A DNA stretch of 64,000 bases from Microbacterium hatanonis (GTDB lineage Bacteria; Actinomycetota; Actinomycetes; Actinomycetales; Microbacteriaceae): positions 1,341,208-1,405,207 of the forward strand of contig NZ_VRSV01000002.1 of the NCBI RefSeq assembly GCF_008017415.1. The letters are read 5' to 3'. Within the stretch, counting starts at the first letter, position 1. Each line of letters starts with the position of its first letter. The notes under the pieces were generated by a model, which worked only from the letters and a program-made list of their open reading frames with translations, was not told where the DNA came from and searched no databases. A program made the translations under genes and the position numbers. Below, one piece after another: positions 7,747-16,180 of this stretch.

Positions 7747-8700
7747 TCAGCTCTTCATGGCTTCGAAGGTCATGTCGATGTCGGCCATCTCCATCGCGGC
7801 GGTCGCCTCGATGAGATCGCGCAGCTCCTTGTCGGCGCCCGGCGCGAATTCCTCCGGACGTTCAGGAGCAATCTCCAGGGGAGCTCCCTCAGGCGCCTGC
7901 TGCGACGCATCCAGCTCGGTGCCGTCGTTCGACGGTGACATGCCCTGGAAGATCTTGCCGGCTTCGGACTGGTCGCCCAGATCGAACGAGAACTGCTTGC
8001 TCTGCAGACCGAGGTCGACGAGGCGCTTGACCTCGGGGAACCGCTCCGCGTTCGTCTTCGGGATCGGCAGCGACGTGCGCCAGTTGACGCCCAAGGTCTC
8101 GAGAGCCTTCGCGTAGGCGTTCTCGTGAGCCTGGTCGCGCACGATCAGGTACGAGATCGTCGAGCGGGCGGTCTTGTTGTCGGTCATCTCGTACATCCGG
8201 CATTTCTGCAGGCGCCCAGTCGACTCGAGCATGAGGTTGTAGAGCAGATCGAGCACGAGGTTGCCGGAGTTGTAGACGTAGCTGCCGCTCCACGGGTTTC
8301 CTGCGGCATCGACGGGGAGGGCGCCCTGAGCGCCCACCAGGTAGTGATGGATGTTGCTGTGGTCGAGCGCGATGTTCAGCGGCGTCGCCCCTGCGGCTCC
8401 GGGCTTGTCCACCGGGTCGGACTTCTTGCCGCTGTACTGGGGCGAACCGTCGAGCAGCCGGGAGATCGTGGTGCCGATGAGTTCGACGTGCGAGATCTCC
8501 TCGGTACCGATGCCCTGGATGAGGTCCTTGTAGGGCTTGCCCGACGGCCCGCGGAAGTTGATGCTCTGGAAGAGGTACTGCATCATCGTGCGCATCTCAC
8601 CGAACTGGCCGCCGAGCCCCTCCTGTAGTGCGTTCGCGGCGGCCGGGTCGGGCTCGTCCTGCTCGATGGGATTGATCAGGCGTTGGAGGTGGAAGTACAC
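7747..8700 (-). CDS. Manganese catalase (non-heme)
   Basis: Dismutates hydrogen peroxide using a di-manganese centre in the cytosol. It has 317 residues, near the family norm. The start is the GTG at 8700 (V-YFHLQRLINPI matches the usual MYFH N-terminus), with AAAGGA 6 nt upstream; a longer frame to 8730 lacks support. Glutamate and histidine ligand regions are visible in the ferritin-like helices: GEMRTMMQYLFQS, GTEEISHVELIG and VRDQAHENAYAKALE. The C-terminal 60 residues are acidic and probably flexible. It is convergent with the DUF7882 operon; no regulator is obvious. Confidence 0.92.
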   Translation of the reverse strand: MYFHLQRLINPIEQDEPDPAAANALQEGLGGQFGEMRTMMQYLFQSINFRGPSGKPYKDLIQGIGTEEISHVELIGTTISRLLDGSPQYSGKKSDPVDKPGAAGATPLNIALDHSNIHHYLVGAQGALPVDAAGNPWSGSYVYNSGNLVLDLLYNLMLESTGRLQKCRMYEMTDNKTARSTISYLIVRDQAHENAYAKALETLGVNWRTSLPIPKTNAERFPEVKRLVDLGLQSKQFSFDLGDQSEAGKIFQGMSPSNDGTELDASQQAPEGAPLEIAPERPEEFAPGADKELRDLIEATAAMEMADIDMTFEAMKS

Positions 8701-8824
8701 GGTGGTTCCTTTCGGGGGGAGGGAAGCCACGATCCGCCCCCTCCCTGGACGATCCGACCGCCTAGCCGAGCCCCCTGCGGTCGACTACTGTCGACGGGCC
8801 GATCGGCCGACGAAGGAGAGTGCG

Positions 8825-9715
8825 ATGAAGACACGGATGCTGGCGCAACGCGAAGTCTCGGCGATCGGCCTCGGCGCGATGCCCCTCTCCATGAACAACG
8901 ACGGGGTCTACCCCACCCCCGATGAGGCCGTCGCGACCGTGCACGCCGCCCTCGACGCCGGCGTCACGCTGATCGACACCGCCGACATCTACGCGCCGGC
9001 CTGGAACGAGGTGGGGCACAACGAGCGCATCGTCGCCGAGGCCGTCCGCACCTGGGCGGGCGACGCATCCGGGGTCCTGCTGACGACCAAAGGCGGGATC
9101 ACCCGCGCCGAGGGCGAGCAGTGGGGGCGCGACGGTTCCCTCGACTACCTCCGCTCCGCGGTCGAGGCGTCGCTGCGCAACCTCGGCGTCGACAGGATCG
9201 AGTTGTACCAGTACCACCGGCCCGACCGCTCGCTCGTGTACGCCCGCATCATCGAGAACCTCGCGACGCTGCGCGATGAAGGACTCATCGGTGCGATCGG
9301 CGTCTCCAACGCCAGCGTCGAGGAGATCGAGATCGCGCAGGACGTGCTCGGCGAGGGAGGGCTCGCGAGCGTGCAGAACGAGTTCTCGCCGCGGCACCCG
9401 GGGAGCATCGACGAGCTGCGCCACTGCTCCGAGAACGGCATCGCCTTCCTGCCGTGGAGCCCGCTGGGCGGAACCGGCGGCGGAGCTCGCACCGTCGGGG
9501 ATCGATTCGCCGCCTTCGCCGAGATCGCCCGAGCTCACGACGTCAGCCCGCAGCGGGTGGTGCTCGCGTGGGAGCTCGCGCTCGGCGAGACGGTGATCCC
9601 GATCCCGGGGGCGCGACGCGCATCGTCGATCGTCGACTCGGCGTCGGCGGCCGACCTGGTGCTCAGCGACGACGAGGTCGCGCGGTGCTCCTTCTCTGTG
9701 GGCATCGACGCGTGA
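8825..9715 (+). CDS. Aldo/keto reductase
   Basis: Cytosolic NADPH-dependent reductase of 296 residues with the TIM-barrel family signatures. These include IGLGAMPLSM near the N-terminus, the catalytic Asp and Tyr in DTADIYAP, the Lys in TTKGG, the His in YQYHRPD, and the cofactor site IPIPGARRASSI near the C-terminus. AGGAG lies 9 nt before the ATG and fixes the start. The substrate is unknown. It is divergent from the manganese catalase gene, a pairing that suggests a carbonyl or oxidative stress role, but this is inference. Confidence 0.88.
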   Translation: MKTRMLAQREVSAIGLGAMPLSMNNDGVYPTPDEAVATVHAALDAGVTLIDTADIYAPAWNEVGHNERIVAEAVRTWAGDASGVLLTTKGGITRAEGEQWGRDGSLDYLRSAVEASLRNLGVDRIELYQYHRPDRSLVYARIIENLATLRDEGLIGAIGVSNASVEEIEIAQDVLGEGGLASVQNEFSPRHPGSIDELRHCSENGIAFLPWSPLGGTGGGARTVGDRFAAFAEIARAHDVSPQRVVLAWELALGETVIPIPGARRASSIVDSASAADLVLSDDEVARCSFSVGIDA

Positions 9716-9730
9716 CCGCGTAGCCCGTCG

Positions 9731-9892
9731 TCAGAGGAGGCTGTCGGTGCCGTCGTCGTCGGCCTGGGCGGCGCGCTCGCGTATCTCGTCCTCGTCGAGG
9801 GGGATCGAAGACGTGGCGGGCGCGGACGGCGGTTCGGTCTCGGGCCGCGGGCGACCCTCGTCGTCGCCGACGGGTGGGGTGCTCTCGGTCAT
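9731..9892 (-). CDS. Small acidic disordered protein (53 aa)
   Basis: A short reading frame of 53 codons, rich in Asp, Glu and Pro, ends in IPLDEDEIRERAAQADDDG then TDSLL. The start at 9892 is preceded by AAGGA at 7-nt spacing; an ATG two codons upstream (9898) is too close to that site. Codon third positions are GC-rich, as in true genes here. No function is recognised. Similar short acidic proteins with one predicted helix are common in this family of bacteria. Confidence 0.6.
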   Translation of the reverse strand: MTESTPPVGDDEGRPRPETEPPSAPATSSIPLDEDEIRERAAQADDDGTDSLL

Positions 9893-10039
9893 CGTCATTT
9901 CCTTCTTTCGGGCCGTGCGCCGGGGCCGGTGAACGGACGGGTCATCCCGACACCTTGAGGCCTGTCAACCCCCTGGGGACCCGGTGTGCACCGGCGGAGG
10001 GTGAGAGTACACCCCCGAACGAATGGAAGTGCCCCTGAC

Positions 10040-11212
10040 ATGAAGGCTCTCACGTGGCAGGGGCGGCGCGACCTCGCCGTCGTCGACGTCCCCGATCCCC
10101 GGATCGAAGAACCCGGTGACGCGATCGTGCGGATCACCTCGTCGGCCATCTGCGGCTCCGACCTGCATCTCTACGAGCTCTTCGGTCCTTTCCTGGACAA
10201 GGGCGACATCCTCGGTCACGAGCCGATGGGCGTCGTCGTCGAGGTCGGTGCCGGGGTGACGAAGCTCAAGGTCGGCGATCGCGTCGTGGTGCCGTTCAAC
10301 ATCTCCTGCGGCGAGTGCTTCATGTGCCGCCACGGTCTGCAGTCGCAGTGCGAGACGACGCAGGTCACCGAGTACGGCAGCGGCGCTTCGCTGTTCGGGT
10401 ACACCAAGCTCTACGGGCAGGTGCCCGGCGGCCAGGCGGAATACCTGCGGGTGCCGCTGGCCGACTACAACTCCGTCGTCGTGGGCGCCGACCTCCCCGA
10501 CGAGCGCTACCTCTTCCTCAGCGACATCCTGCCCACCGCCTGGCAGGGCGTGCAGTACGCCCAGGTGCCCGACGGCGGCACGCTCGCGGTGATGGGCCTC
10601 GGGCCGGTGGGGCAGTTCGTCGCCCGCATCGGCGCGCACCTCGGGTACCGCGTGATCGCCTCGGACCCGGTCGCCGAGCGGCGCGCGCTCGCTGAGAAGT
10701 ACGGTGTGCAGGTCGCCGATCCCGACGAGATCGAAGGTCTCGTGAGCGAGGCGACGGAGGGGCGCGGCGCCGACGGCGTGGTCGACGCGGTCGGCATGGA
10801 GGCGCACGGCAATGCGCTCGTCTCGGCGTTCCAGAAGGCCACTGCGGTCCTGCCTGACGCGCTCGCCCGTCCCTTGATGGACAATGCGGGCGTCGACCGA
10901 CTGGCCGCGCTCCATTCGGCGATCGACCTCGCTCGCCGCGGCGGGACGGTATCCATCAGCGGCGTGTACGCCGGTGACGCCGACGTGATGCCGATGAAGA
11001 CGATGTTCGACAAGCAGCTCACTCTCAAAATGGGTCAGTGCAACGTCAAGCGGTGGGTCGACACCCTCCTGCCGCTCGTCGAAGACCCCGCCGATCCGCT
11101 CGGTACGACCGATCTCGTGACGCACACGGTTGGGCTCGACGACGCGCCCCGCATGTACGAGGTCTTCCAGAAGAAGGAGGACGGATGCATCAAGGTGGTG
11201 GTGAAGCCCTGA
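10040..11212 (+). CDS. Zinc-dependent alcohol dehydrogenase, formaldehyde-dehydrogenase-like
   Basis: MDR-family oxidoreductase of 390 residues. The catalytic-zinc motif CGSDLHLYE is near residue 38 and GHEPMGVVVEVG near 62. A complete structural-zinc lobe C-x2-C-x2-C-x7-C is formed by CGECFMCRHGLQSQC. The nucleotide-binding turn GLGPVGQFVA is near residue 190. An insertion of roughly 30 residues after the nucleotide fold and the length place it with glutathione-independent formaldehyde-dehydrogenase-like enzymes. The start is ATG 10040; GGAAG lies about 12 nt upstream. It shares the MKA(L/T) start and CGSDLH motif with the dehydrogenase at 1922 but is a distinct subfamily. Confidence 0.86.
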   Translation: MKALTWQGRRDLAVVDVPDPRIEEPGDAIVRITSSAICGSDLHLYELFGPFLDKGDILGHEPMGVVVEVGAGVTKLKVGDRVVVPFNISCGECFMCRHGLQSQCETTQVTEYGSGASLFGYTKLYGQVPGGQAEYLRVPLADYNSVVVGADLPDERYLFLSDILPTAWQGVQYAQVPDGGTLAVMGLGPVGQFVARIGAHLGYRVIASDPVAERRALAEKYGVQVADPDEIEGLVSEATEGRGADGVVDAVGMEAHGNALVSAFQKATAVLPDALARPLMDNAGVDRLAALHSAIDLARRGGTVSISGVYAGDADVMPMKTMFDKQLTLKMGQCNVKRWVDTLLPLVEDPADPLGTTDLVTHTVGLDDAPRMYEVFQKKEDGCIKVVVKP

Positions 11213-11394
11213 CGGGCCGGTGGGCGCGCAGCAGCGCCACGCGGCCCATCGAGATCCCGCACCTGCCGCCGCTCGCTCCGCGGCAGCCGCGCACGGGTGC
11301 GGAGGGCGGGGGAGCAGCCTCTCCCCAGACCGGCGACGTGCGTGGCACGCGCCGCATCGAAGGTGCAGCGTGACCTCGGGCGCCCCGGTGAGGT

Positions 11395-11423
11395 TTGGAT
11401 GCTGCGGACGAATGCCGTAGTCT
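11395..11423 (+). promoter_or_regulatory. Promoter of the rplM operon
   Basis: TTGGAT (11395-11400) and TAGTCT (11418-11423) are separated by 17 bp, a good housekeeping sigma-70-type promoter. It drives a leader of about 135 nt before rplM. Confidence 0.65.
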
Positions 11424-11429
11424 GTCCCT

Positions 11430-11564
11430 TTGGTGCCTCCGCCTGACGGAGGTCACTGCGAACGTGAGCCCTCCACCGGCCTGTTCCCCGCTTTTTCCGC
11501 GGGGCAACGACCACCGGAGCGGGATTCACGAACTCCTCCGTTCGAACCAGAAAGCAGTCTCACT
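11430..11564 (+). promoter_or_regulatory. Structured 5' leader of rplM
   Basis: The leader holds two hairpins: CCTCCG/CGGAGG (11436-11441, 11447-11452) and CCCCGC/GCGGGG (11486-11491, 11499-11504). The second one has a T-rich loop. Such leaders often carry ribosomal-protein autoregulation, but the L13-binding role here is inference. The rest of the 350-nt gap back to 11213 shows no gene. Confidence 0.45.
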
Positions 11565-12011
11565 GTGACGCGCACATTTACCCCCAAGGCTGGCGAAATC
11601 CAGCGCGAGTGGCTTGTCATCGACGCGACCGACGTCGTGCTCGGTCGTCTCGCCTCGCACGCGGCGGTCCTCCTCCGCGGCAAGCACAAGGCGACCTTCG
11701 CCAACCACATGGATGCCGGTGACTTCGTCATCGTCATCAACGCCGAGAAGGTCGCCCTGACCGGCCAGAAGCTCGAGAAGAAGAAGGCGTACCGCCACTC
11801 CGGTTACCCGGGCGGCCTCAAGTCCGTCACCTACGGCGAGCTGATCGAGAAGAACCCCGAGCGCGCGGTCGAGAAGGCCATCCGCGGCATGCTCCCCAAG
11901 AACAGCCTGGGCGCGCAGCAGCTCCGCAAGCTCAAGGTCTACCGCGGCGCCGAGCACCCCCACGGTGCACAGCAGCCCAAGACCTACACCTTCGACCAGG
12001 TCGCCCAGTAG
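11565..12011 (+). CDS. rplM: 50S ribosomal protein L13
   Basis: Large-subunit protein of 148 residues that binds 23S rRNA early in assembly. The start is GTG at 11565 ([16 protein letters not shown]), matching the family N-terminus. Conserved blocks are [16 protein letters not shown], the phrase [29 protein letters not shown] and [10 protein letters not shown]. The ribosome site is weak (AGAAAGCAG). It is followed after 27 nt by rpsI, the usual pairing. Confidence 0.98.
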   Translation: MTRTFTPKAGEIQREWLVIDATDVVLGRLASHAAVLLRGKHKATFANHMDAGDFVIVINAEKVALTGQKLEKKKAYRHSGYPGGLKSVTYGELIEKNPERAVEKAIRGMLPKNSLGAQQLRKLKVYRGAEHPHGAQQPKTYTFDQVAQ

Positions 12012-12038
12012 GCGCGAGAGATTTAGAGGATAACTATC

Positions 12039-12509
12039 GTGTCGGACATCGACCCCACCAACTACTCCACCGAGACGCCGCTCGACCAGGCGGCAGCCGA
12101 GGCCCCGCGCCCCGTGCTCTCCGTTCCCGGCGCGGCCGTCGGTCGCCGCAAGCAGGCCATCGCCCGCGTGCGCATCGTCCCCGGTTCGGGAACGATCACG
12201 GTCAACGGCCGCTCGTTCGAGGACTACTTCCCGAACAAGCTCCACCAGCAGCTGATCAACGACCCGTTCACGGTGCTGAACCTCACCGACGCCTACGACG
12301 TCATCGTGCGCGTCTCCGGTGGCGGCCCCTCGGGCCAGGCCGGTGCCGTGCGTCTGGGCATCGCCCGCTCGCTGAACGAGATCGACCTCGAGAACAACCG
12401 CCCGGCGCTGAAGAAGGCCGGCTTCCTGTCGCGCGACGCTCGCGTCAAGGAGCGCAAGAAGGCTGGTCTCAAGAAGGCCCGTAAGGCGCCTCAGTACTCG
12501 AAGCGCTGA
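12039..12509 (+). CDS. rpsI: 30S ribosomal protein S9
   Basis: Small-subunit protein of 156 residues; its C-terminal tail reaches the P-site tRNA. GTG start at 12039 with GAGGA upstream. The core begins [18 protein letters not shown], and the end is the conserved basic tail [12 protein letters not shown]. The N-terminal 35 residues are an acidic, Ala-rich extension as is usual in actinobacteria. It is co-transcribed with rplM and glmM. Confidence 0.98.
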   Translation: MSDIDPTNYSTETPLDQAAAEAPRPVLSVPGAAVGRRKQAIARVRIVPGSGTITVNGRSFEDYFPNKLHQQLINDPFTVLNLTDAYDVIVRVSGGGPSGQAGAVRLGIARSLNEIDLENNRPALKKAGFLSRDARVKERKKAGLKKARKAPQYSKR

Positions 12510-12523
12510 GTCCGGCTGCCCGT

Positions 12524-13882
12524 ATGCCGCTGTTCGGCACGGACGGGGTGCGGGGGCTGGCCAACGGCCCCCTCACCGCCGATCTCGCACTTCACCTGGC
12601 CCAGGCGACTGCCGTCGTCCTGGGCCAGGGCCGTTCTGCCGAGGCGCGTCGCGCCGAAGGCCGCCGGCTCACCGCCGTGGTCGCACGCGATCCGCGTGTC
12701 TCGGGGGAGTTCCTCTCCGCCGCCGTGGCGGCCGGCCTGGCATCTTCGGGCGTCGACGTCCTCGACGCGGGCGTGCTGCCGACCCCGGCTGCCGCCTACC
12801 TCATCGCCGACATCGACGCGGACTTCGGCGTCATGGTCTCGGCGTCGCACAATCCCGCGCCCGACAACGGCATCAAGATCTTCGCCCGCGGGGGAGTGAA
12901 GCTCCCCGACCTCGTCGAGCAGCGCATCGAGGCCGCGCTCGACGCCGAGAAGCTGCAGCCCACGGGTGCCGGCGTAGGACGCATCCGCGTCTTCGCCGAC
13001 GCCGAAGACCGCTACGTCGTCCATCTGCTCGGATCTCTTCCGCACCGGCTCGACGGCATCCACGTCGTGCTCGACTGCGCGCATGGCGCAGCCTCGGGGG
13101 TCTCCCCGGAGACGTTCAAGGACGCCGGTGCGACGGTCACCGTGATCGGTGCCGACCCCGACGGCCTCAACATCAACGACGGCGTCGGCTCGACCTACCT
13201 CGACCACCTCGCCGAGACCGTTGTGCGCCTCGGCGCCGACGTGGGCATCGCGCACGACGGCGACGCCGACCGCTGCCTCGCCGTCGACGCGCAGGGCACG
13301 CACATCGACGGCGACCAGCTCATGGCGATCCTCGCGGTTTCGATGAAGGAGCGCGGCGTCCTCGCGTCCGACACGCTGGTCGCAACGGTCATGAGCAATC
13401 TCGGGCTCCATCGCGCGATGGAGGATCACGGCATCCGGGTGCTGCAGACGGCGGTCGGCGACCGTTACGTCCTCGAGGCGATGACCGAGGGGTCGTACTC
13501 GCTCGGGGGCGAGCAGTCGGGACACGTCATCATGAGCGAGCACGCGACGACGGGCGACGGTCTGCTGACCGGCCTCCACATCGTGGCCGAGATGGCGCGT
13601 CAGAAGAAGACGATGGCCGAGCTCGCCTCGATCATGACGGTCTACCCCCAGGTGCTCGTGAACGTCCGTGGCGTCGACCGCGCCCGCGTGGCCACGGACG
13701 CCGAGCTGCAGCGCGCGGTCGAGGAGGTGCGCGTCGAGCTCGGCGACACCGGACGCGTGCTCCTGCGCGCCTCGGGCACCGAGCCGCTCGTGCGCGTCAT
13801 GGTCGAGGCTGCGGACGAGGCCTCCGCCCGGGAGTACGCCGACCGGCTCGCCGCCGTCGTGAGCGACCGACTGGCGCTCTGA
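12524..13882 (+). CDS. glmM: Phosphoglucosamine mutase
   Basis: Interconverts glucosamine-6-phosphate and glucosamine-1-phosphate for UDP-GlcNAc and peptidoglycan synthesis; a cytosolic enzyme of 452 residues, the normal length. The N-terminus LFGTDGVRG, the active-site serine loop [15 protein letters not shown] (about residue 105), the metal-binding loop DGDADRC (about 245-251), and the C-terminal phosphate-binding loop [12 protein letters not shown] are all present. It starts 14 nt after rpsI. glmS, the enzyme that makes its substrate, lies 12 kb downstream at 25897. Confidence 0.97.
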   Translation: MPLFGTDGVRGLANGPLTADLALHLAQATAVVLGQGRSAEARRAEGRRLTAVVARDPRVSGEFLSAAVAAGLASSGVDVLDAGVLPTPAAAYLIADIDADFGVMVSASHNPAPDNGIKIFARGGVKLPDLVEQRIEAALDAEKLQPTGAGVGRIRVFADAEDRYVVHLLGSLPHRLDGIHVVLDCAHGAASGVSPETFKDAGATVTVIGADPDGLNINDGVGSTYLDHLAETVVRLGADVGIAHDGDADRCLAVDAQGTHIDGDQLMAILAVSMKERGVLASDTLVATVMSNLGLHRAMEDHGIRVLQTAVGDRYVLEAMTEGSYSLGGEQSGHVIMSEHATTGDGLLTGLHIVAEMARQKKTMAELASIMTVYPQVLVNVRGVDRARVATDAELQRAVEEVRVELGDTGRVLLRASGTEPLVRVMVEAADEASAREYADRLAAVVSDRLAL

Positions 13883-13896
13883 GCACCGACACGCGA

Positions 13897-13932
13897 ACCG
13901 CCGGGCCCCTGCGGCCGTGGGGGCCCGGCGGT
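13897..13932. terminator. Terminator after glmM
   Basis: Perfect 13-bp arms ACCGCCGGGCCCC/GGGGCCCGGCGGT flank a 10-nt loop. The hairpin lies between the convergent glmM and TetR-type genes, so it may stop both transcripts. No strong T-run follows. Confidence 0.7.
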
Positions 13933-13955
13933 GCTGTGCGCCAGGAGGCCCGTGG

Positions 13956-14762
13956 TCAGTCGACCGGCTCGGTGAGTCCCTCGATCATCGCCAGGTAGGC
14001 GAGGGCGGCCAGCGTCCACTCGACGGGCTCGCCGTCCATGCCCGGGGCGGTCAGCATCTCCGACTCGGGGGGAGCACCCATGCGGCGGTGGGTGACGACG
14101 CCTTCGACGATCGCACCGCCGGCGGTGGCGAGGTGGTGCCACTCGACCCCGGCTCGGGGGCGGCGGCCGAGGCGCTCGCACGCGGCGGCATAGAACTCGG
14201 TCATCGTCTCGCGGAAGTTGCGGTCCGACTCGCGCAGGGCCTCCGCGACGCGCTCTCGACGCCCGGGGGGAAGGCTGGGCAGGGTCGCGGCCAGCGCTTG
14301 ACATGTCTGCCAGTGCGCCGAGGCCGCTGTGTCCTCGACGTTCTGGCGCAGTGTGAGCCGTATCGTCTCGCGGAGCACGGCATACGACCCGTCGCGGTCC
14401 CGAGATCCGTCGGGGCGCACCATCCGGTGTCCGTGCTCGGCAAGGGTCCGTTCGACGACATCGAGGGTCTCCTGGAAGATGCCGTCCGAGCCGTCGCTCT
14501 CGCTCAGCAGTTGCACCATCAAGCCGGTGAGCAGCTCCTCCTTCCCCCCGAATGCGGCGAAAGCGGAGCTGCGAGGCACTCCGACCTGCCGGATGAGTTC
14601 CTCCATGTTGAGGTGATGCAGGCTCACCGTGATGCCGCCCTCCGACAGCATCGCGCTTCCGGCTCGAAGGACGCGGGATCGGAGCTCGGCCCGGGGAAGC
14701 CGTCGGGAGCGCGTGTTTTGGACTGTGAGTCCTGAGTCTTGTCTTGTCGCGCTCTCTGCCAT
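13956..14762 (-). CDS. TetR-type transcriptional regulator
   Basis: Predicted repressor of 268 residues. A TetR-like helix-turn-helix lies at about residues 30-80 (AELRSRVLRAGSAMLSEGG, then HLNMEELIRQVGVPRSSAFAAFGGKEELL). The C-terminal all-alpha part would bind an unknown ligand. The start at 14762 is supported by TAGTCT seven bases upstream, a leaderless-type promoter; upstream codons in this frame do not look coding. It is divergent, with a 350-nt spacer, from the two flavin reductase genes, which are the likely targets. Confidence 0.8.
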   Translation of the reverse strand: MAESATRQDSGLTVQNTRSRRLPRAELRSRVLRAGSAMLSEGGITVSLHHLNMEELIRQVGVPRSSAFAAFGGKEELLTGLMVQLLSESDGSDGIFQETLDVVERTLAEHGHRMVRPDGSRDRDGSYAVLRETIRLTLRQNVEDTAASAHWQTCQALAATLPSLPPGRRERVAEALRESDRNFRETMTEFYAAACERLGRRPRAGVEWHHLATAGGAIVEGVVTHRRMGAPPESEMLTAPGMDGEPVEWTLAALAYLAMIEGLTEPVD

Positions 14763-15112
14763 ATCGTCGAGACTACCGACGGGATGCGCACCGTGCTCCG
14801 CACACGAAATCGCATCGCACCGGGGGGTCGTCGGTGTTCGCACCGCGTGCCCGGGACGCTCGTGCCTGACACGACTCCCGGGCACGTGCGCGTGCGCCCG
14901 CGAGACCCGAGGATGACGTCGTGTTTCGTGCCTCGCCCTTCGCCGCCCGGACGTGCTTATAGTGGAGGGGCAACGTAAGCCGTTGTGGGCCACCGGGCCA
15001 AAAGATCTCGGTGGAATGTGAGAGACGTCGACGTCGTCGAGTCCGCATGGTCCTCGGCTGATCTCCTCGTCGTCTCCTTTCCTGTTCCTCCGGCGGAAGT
15101 GCGAGATCTCGA
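14763..15112. other. Intergenic region between TetR-type gene and flavin reductase operon
   Basis: TATAGT at 14959-14964 is a plausible -10 for the plus-strand operon, giving a leader of roughly 145 nt. A GTG-initiated frame of 32 codons (15018-15116) ends in TGA overlapping the ATG of the next gene. It could be a leader peptide, but its ribosome site is poor. I recognise no known riboswitch. Confidence 0.35.
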
Positions 15113-15655
15113 ATGACGGTAAAAGTAGCGGTGGTCGTGGGCAACCCGAAGCCGCAGTCCAGAACGCTCAAAGTGGCGACCACTCTCGTGGATCGCCTGC
15201 TCGAGCCCGGGTCGTTCGACCTGACGGTGATCGATCTCGTCGATCACCAGGCAGAGATCTTCGCGTGGCCCAGCGACGAGCTCGCACGGCTGAACACGCT
15301 GGTCGCCGAGAGCGACCTCGTCGTCTTCGCGTCTCCCACCTACAAAGCCACGTTCACCGGGCTGCTGAAGTCGTTCCTCGACCGCTACCCGGCCAACGGC
15401 CTTCGCGGCGTGGTCGCGATACCGGTGCTGACGGGGGCCGACCAGACCCACTCGATGGGGCCTACGTACACGTTCGCTCCGCTGCTCGCCGAGCTGGGGG
15501 CCGTCGTCCCCGGTCGGGGGTTCTACTTCGTCTCGAGCCAGATGGATCGCCTCGACGAGCTGGTGGAGACCGCCGCGGAAGAGTACCGCTCGAATCTCGC
15601 CCGCATCGCCGCTCTCGCGACGGCAGCTACCCGGAAGGAGGAGGTGGCACGATGA
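15113..15655 (+). CDS. NADPH-dependent FMN reductase
   Basis: Flavodoxin-like cytosolic reductase of 180 residues that supplies reduced flavin. The phosphate-binding loop VVGNPKPQSRT (residues about 8-18) and the flavin-site turn FASPTYKATFTGLLKSFLDR (about 70-90) are family hallmarks. It resembles SsuE/MsuE-type enzymes that feed flavin-dependent monooxygenases, but no monooxygenase is adjacent. The ribosome site before the ATG is weak. It overlaps the downstream flavin reductase by 4 nt, so the two are translationally coupled. Confidence 0.88.
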   Translation: MTVKVAVVVGNPKPQSRTLKVATTLVDRLLEPGSFDLTVIDLVDHQAEIFAWPSDELARLNTLVAESDLVVFASPTYKATFTGLLKSFLDRYPANGLRGVVAIPVLTGADQTHSMGPTYTFAPLLAELGAVVPGRGFYFVSSQMDRLDELVETAAEEYRSNLARIAALATAATRKEEVAR

Positions 15656-16167
15656 CGATCTCGCAGCATCCGTCCGCCGCCATCGACCAGCGCACCCTGC
15701 GCGACACGCTCGGGCACTTCGCGTCGGGCGTCACGATCATCAGCGGAATCGACGACGCCGGACCCATCGGCTTCACCTGCCAGTCGTTCTACAGCGTCTC
15801 GATGGACCCGCCTCTGGTCTCCTTCAGCGTCATGAAGACCTCCACGACCTACCCGCGCATCCGCGAGACGGGCGCGTTCGCCGTCAACGTGCTCTCCGAC
15901 CATCAGCACGGGATCTCGTCGCAGTTCGCGCGCAAGGGGACCGACAAGTGGGCGGGAGTCTCCTGGCGTCCGACCGCCGCAGGCAACCCGGTCATCGACG
16001 ACTCGTCGATGTGGCTGGACTGCGAGATCTGGGCCGAGCACGAGGCCGGCGACCACCTCATCGTGATCGGCCGGGTGGTCGAGACGAGTCCCGCGGAATG
16101 GCACCGGCACGAGCCGCTGCTGTTCTTCAAGGGTGCGTACCGGCACCTCCGCGACCTCGCCAGTTGA
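15652..16167 (+). CDS. Flavin reductase family protein (split-barrel, HpaC-like)
   Basis: NAD(P)H:flavin oxidoreductase of 171 residues. The N-terminal phrase LRDTLGHFASGVTIISG, the flavin-site block GFTCQSFYSVSMDPPLVSF, and the end phrase EPLLFFKGAYRHL are typical of the small component of two-component monooxygenases. GGAGG lies 6-8 nt upstream. It is coupled to the FMN reductase gene. Having two different flavin reductases and no oxygenase suggests they serve an enzyme encoded elsewhere; the divergent TetR-type gene probably controls both. Confidence 0.9.
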   Translation: MTISQHPSAAIDQRTLRDTLGHFASGVTIISGIDDAGPIGFTCQSFYSVSMDPPLVSFSVMKTSTTYPRIRETGAFAVNVLSDHQHGISSQFARKGTDKWAGVSWRPTAAGNPVIDDSSMWLDCEIWAEHEAGDHLIVIGRVVETSPAEWHRHEPLLFFKGAYRHLRDLAS

Positions 16168-16180
16168 GGCGAGACCCCGC

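Noticed and set aside
14965..15112. SAM or FMN riboswitch in the flavin reductase leader
   Set aside because: The conserved cores of these riboswitch classes are not found by eye; only a weak promoter and a short frame are seen.
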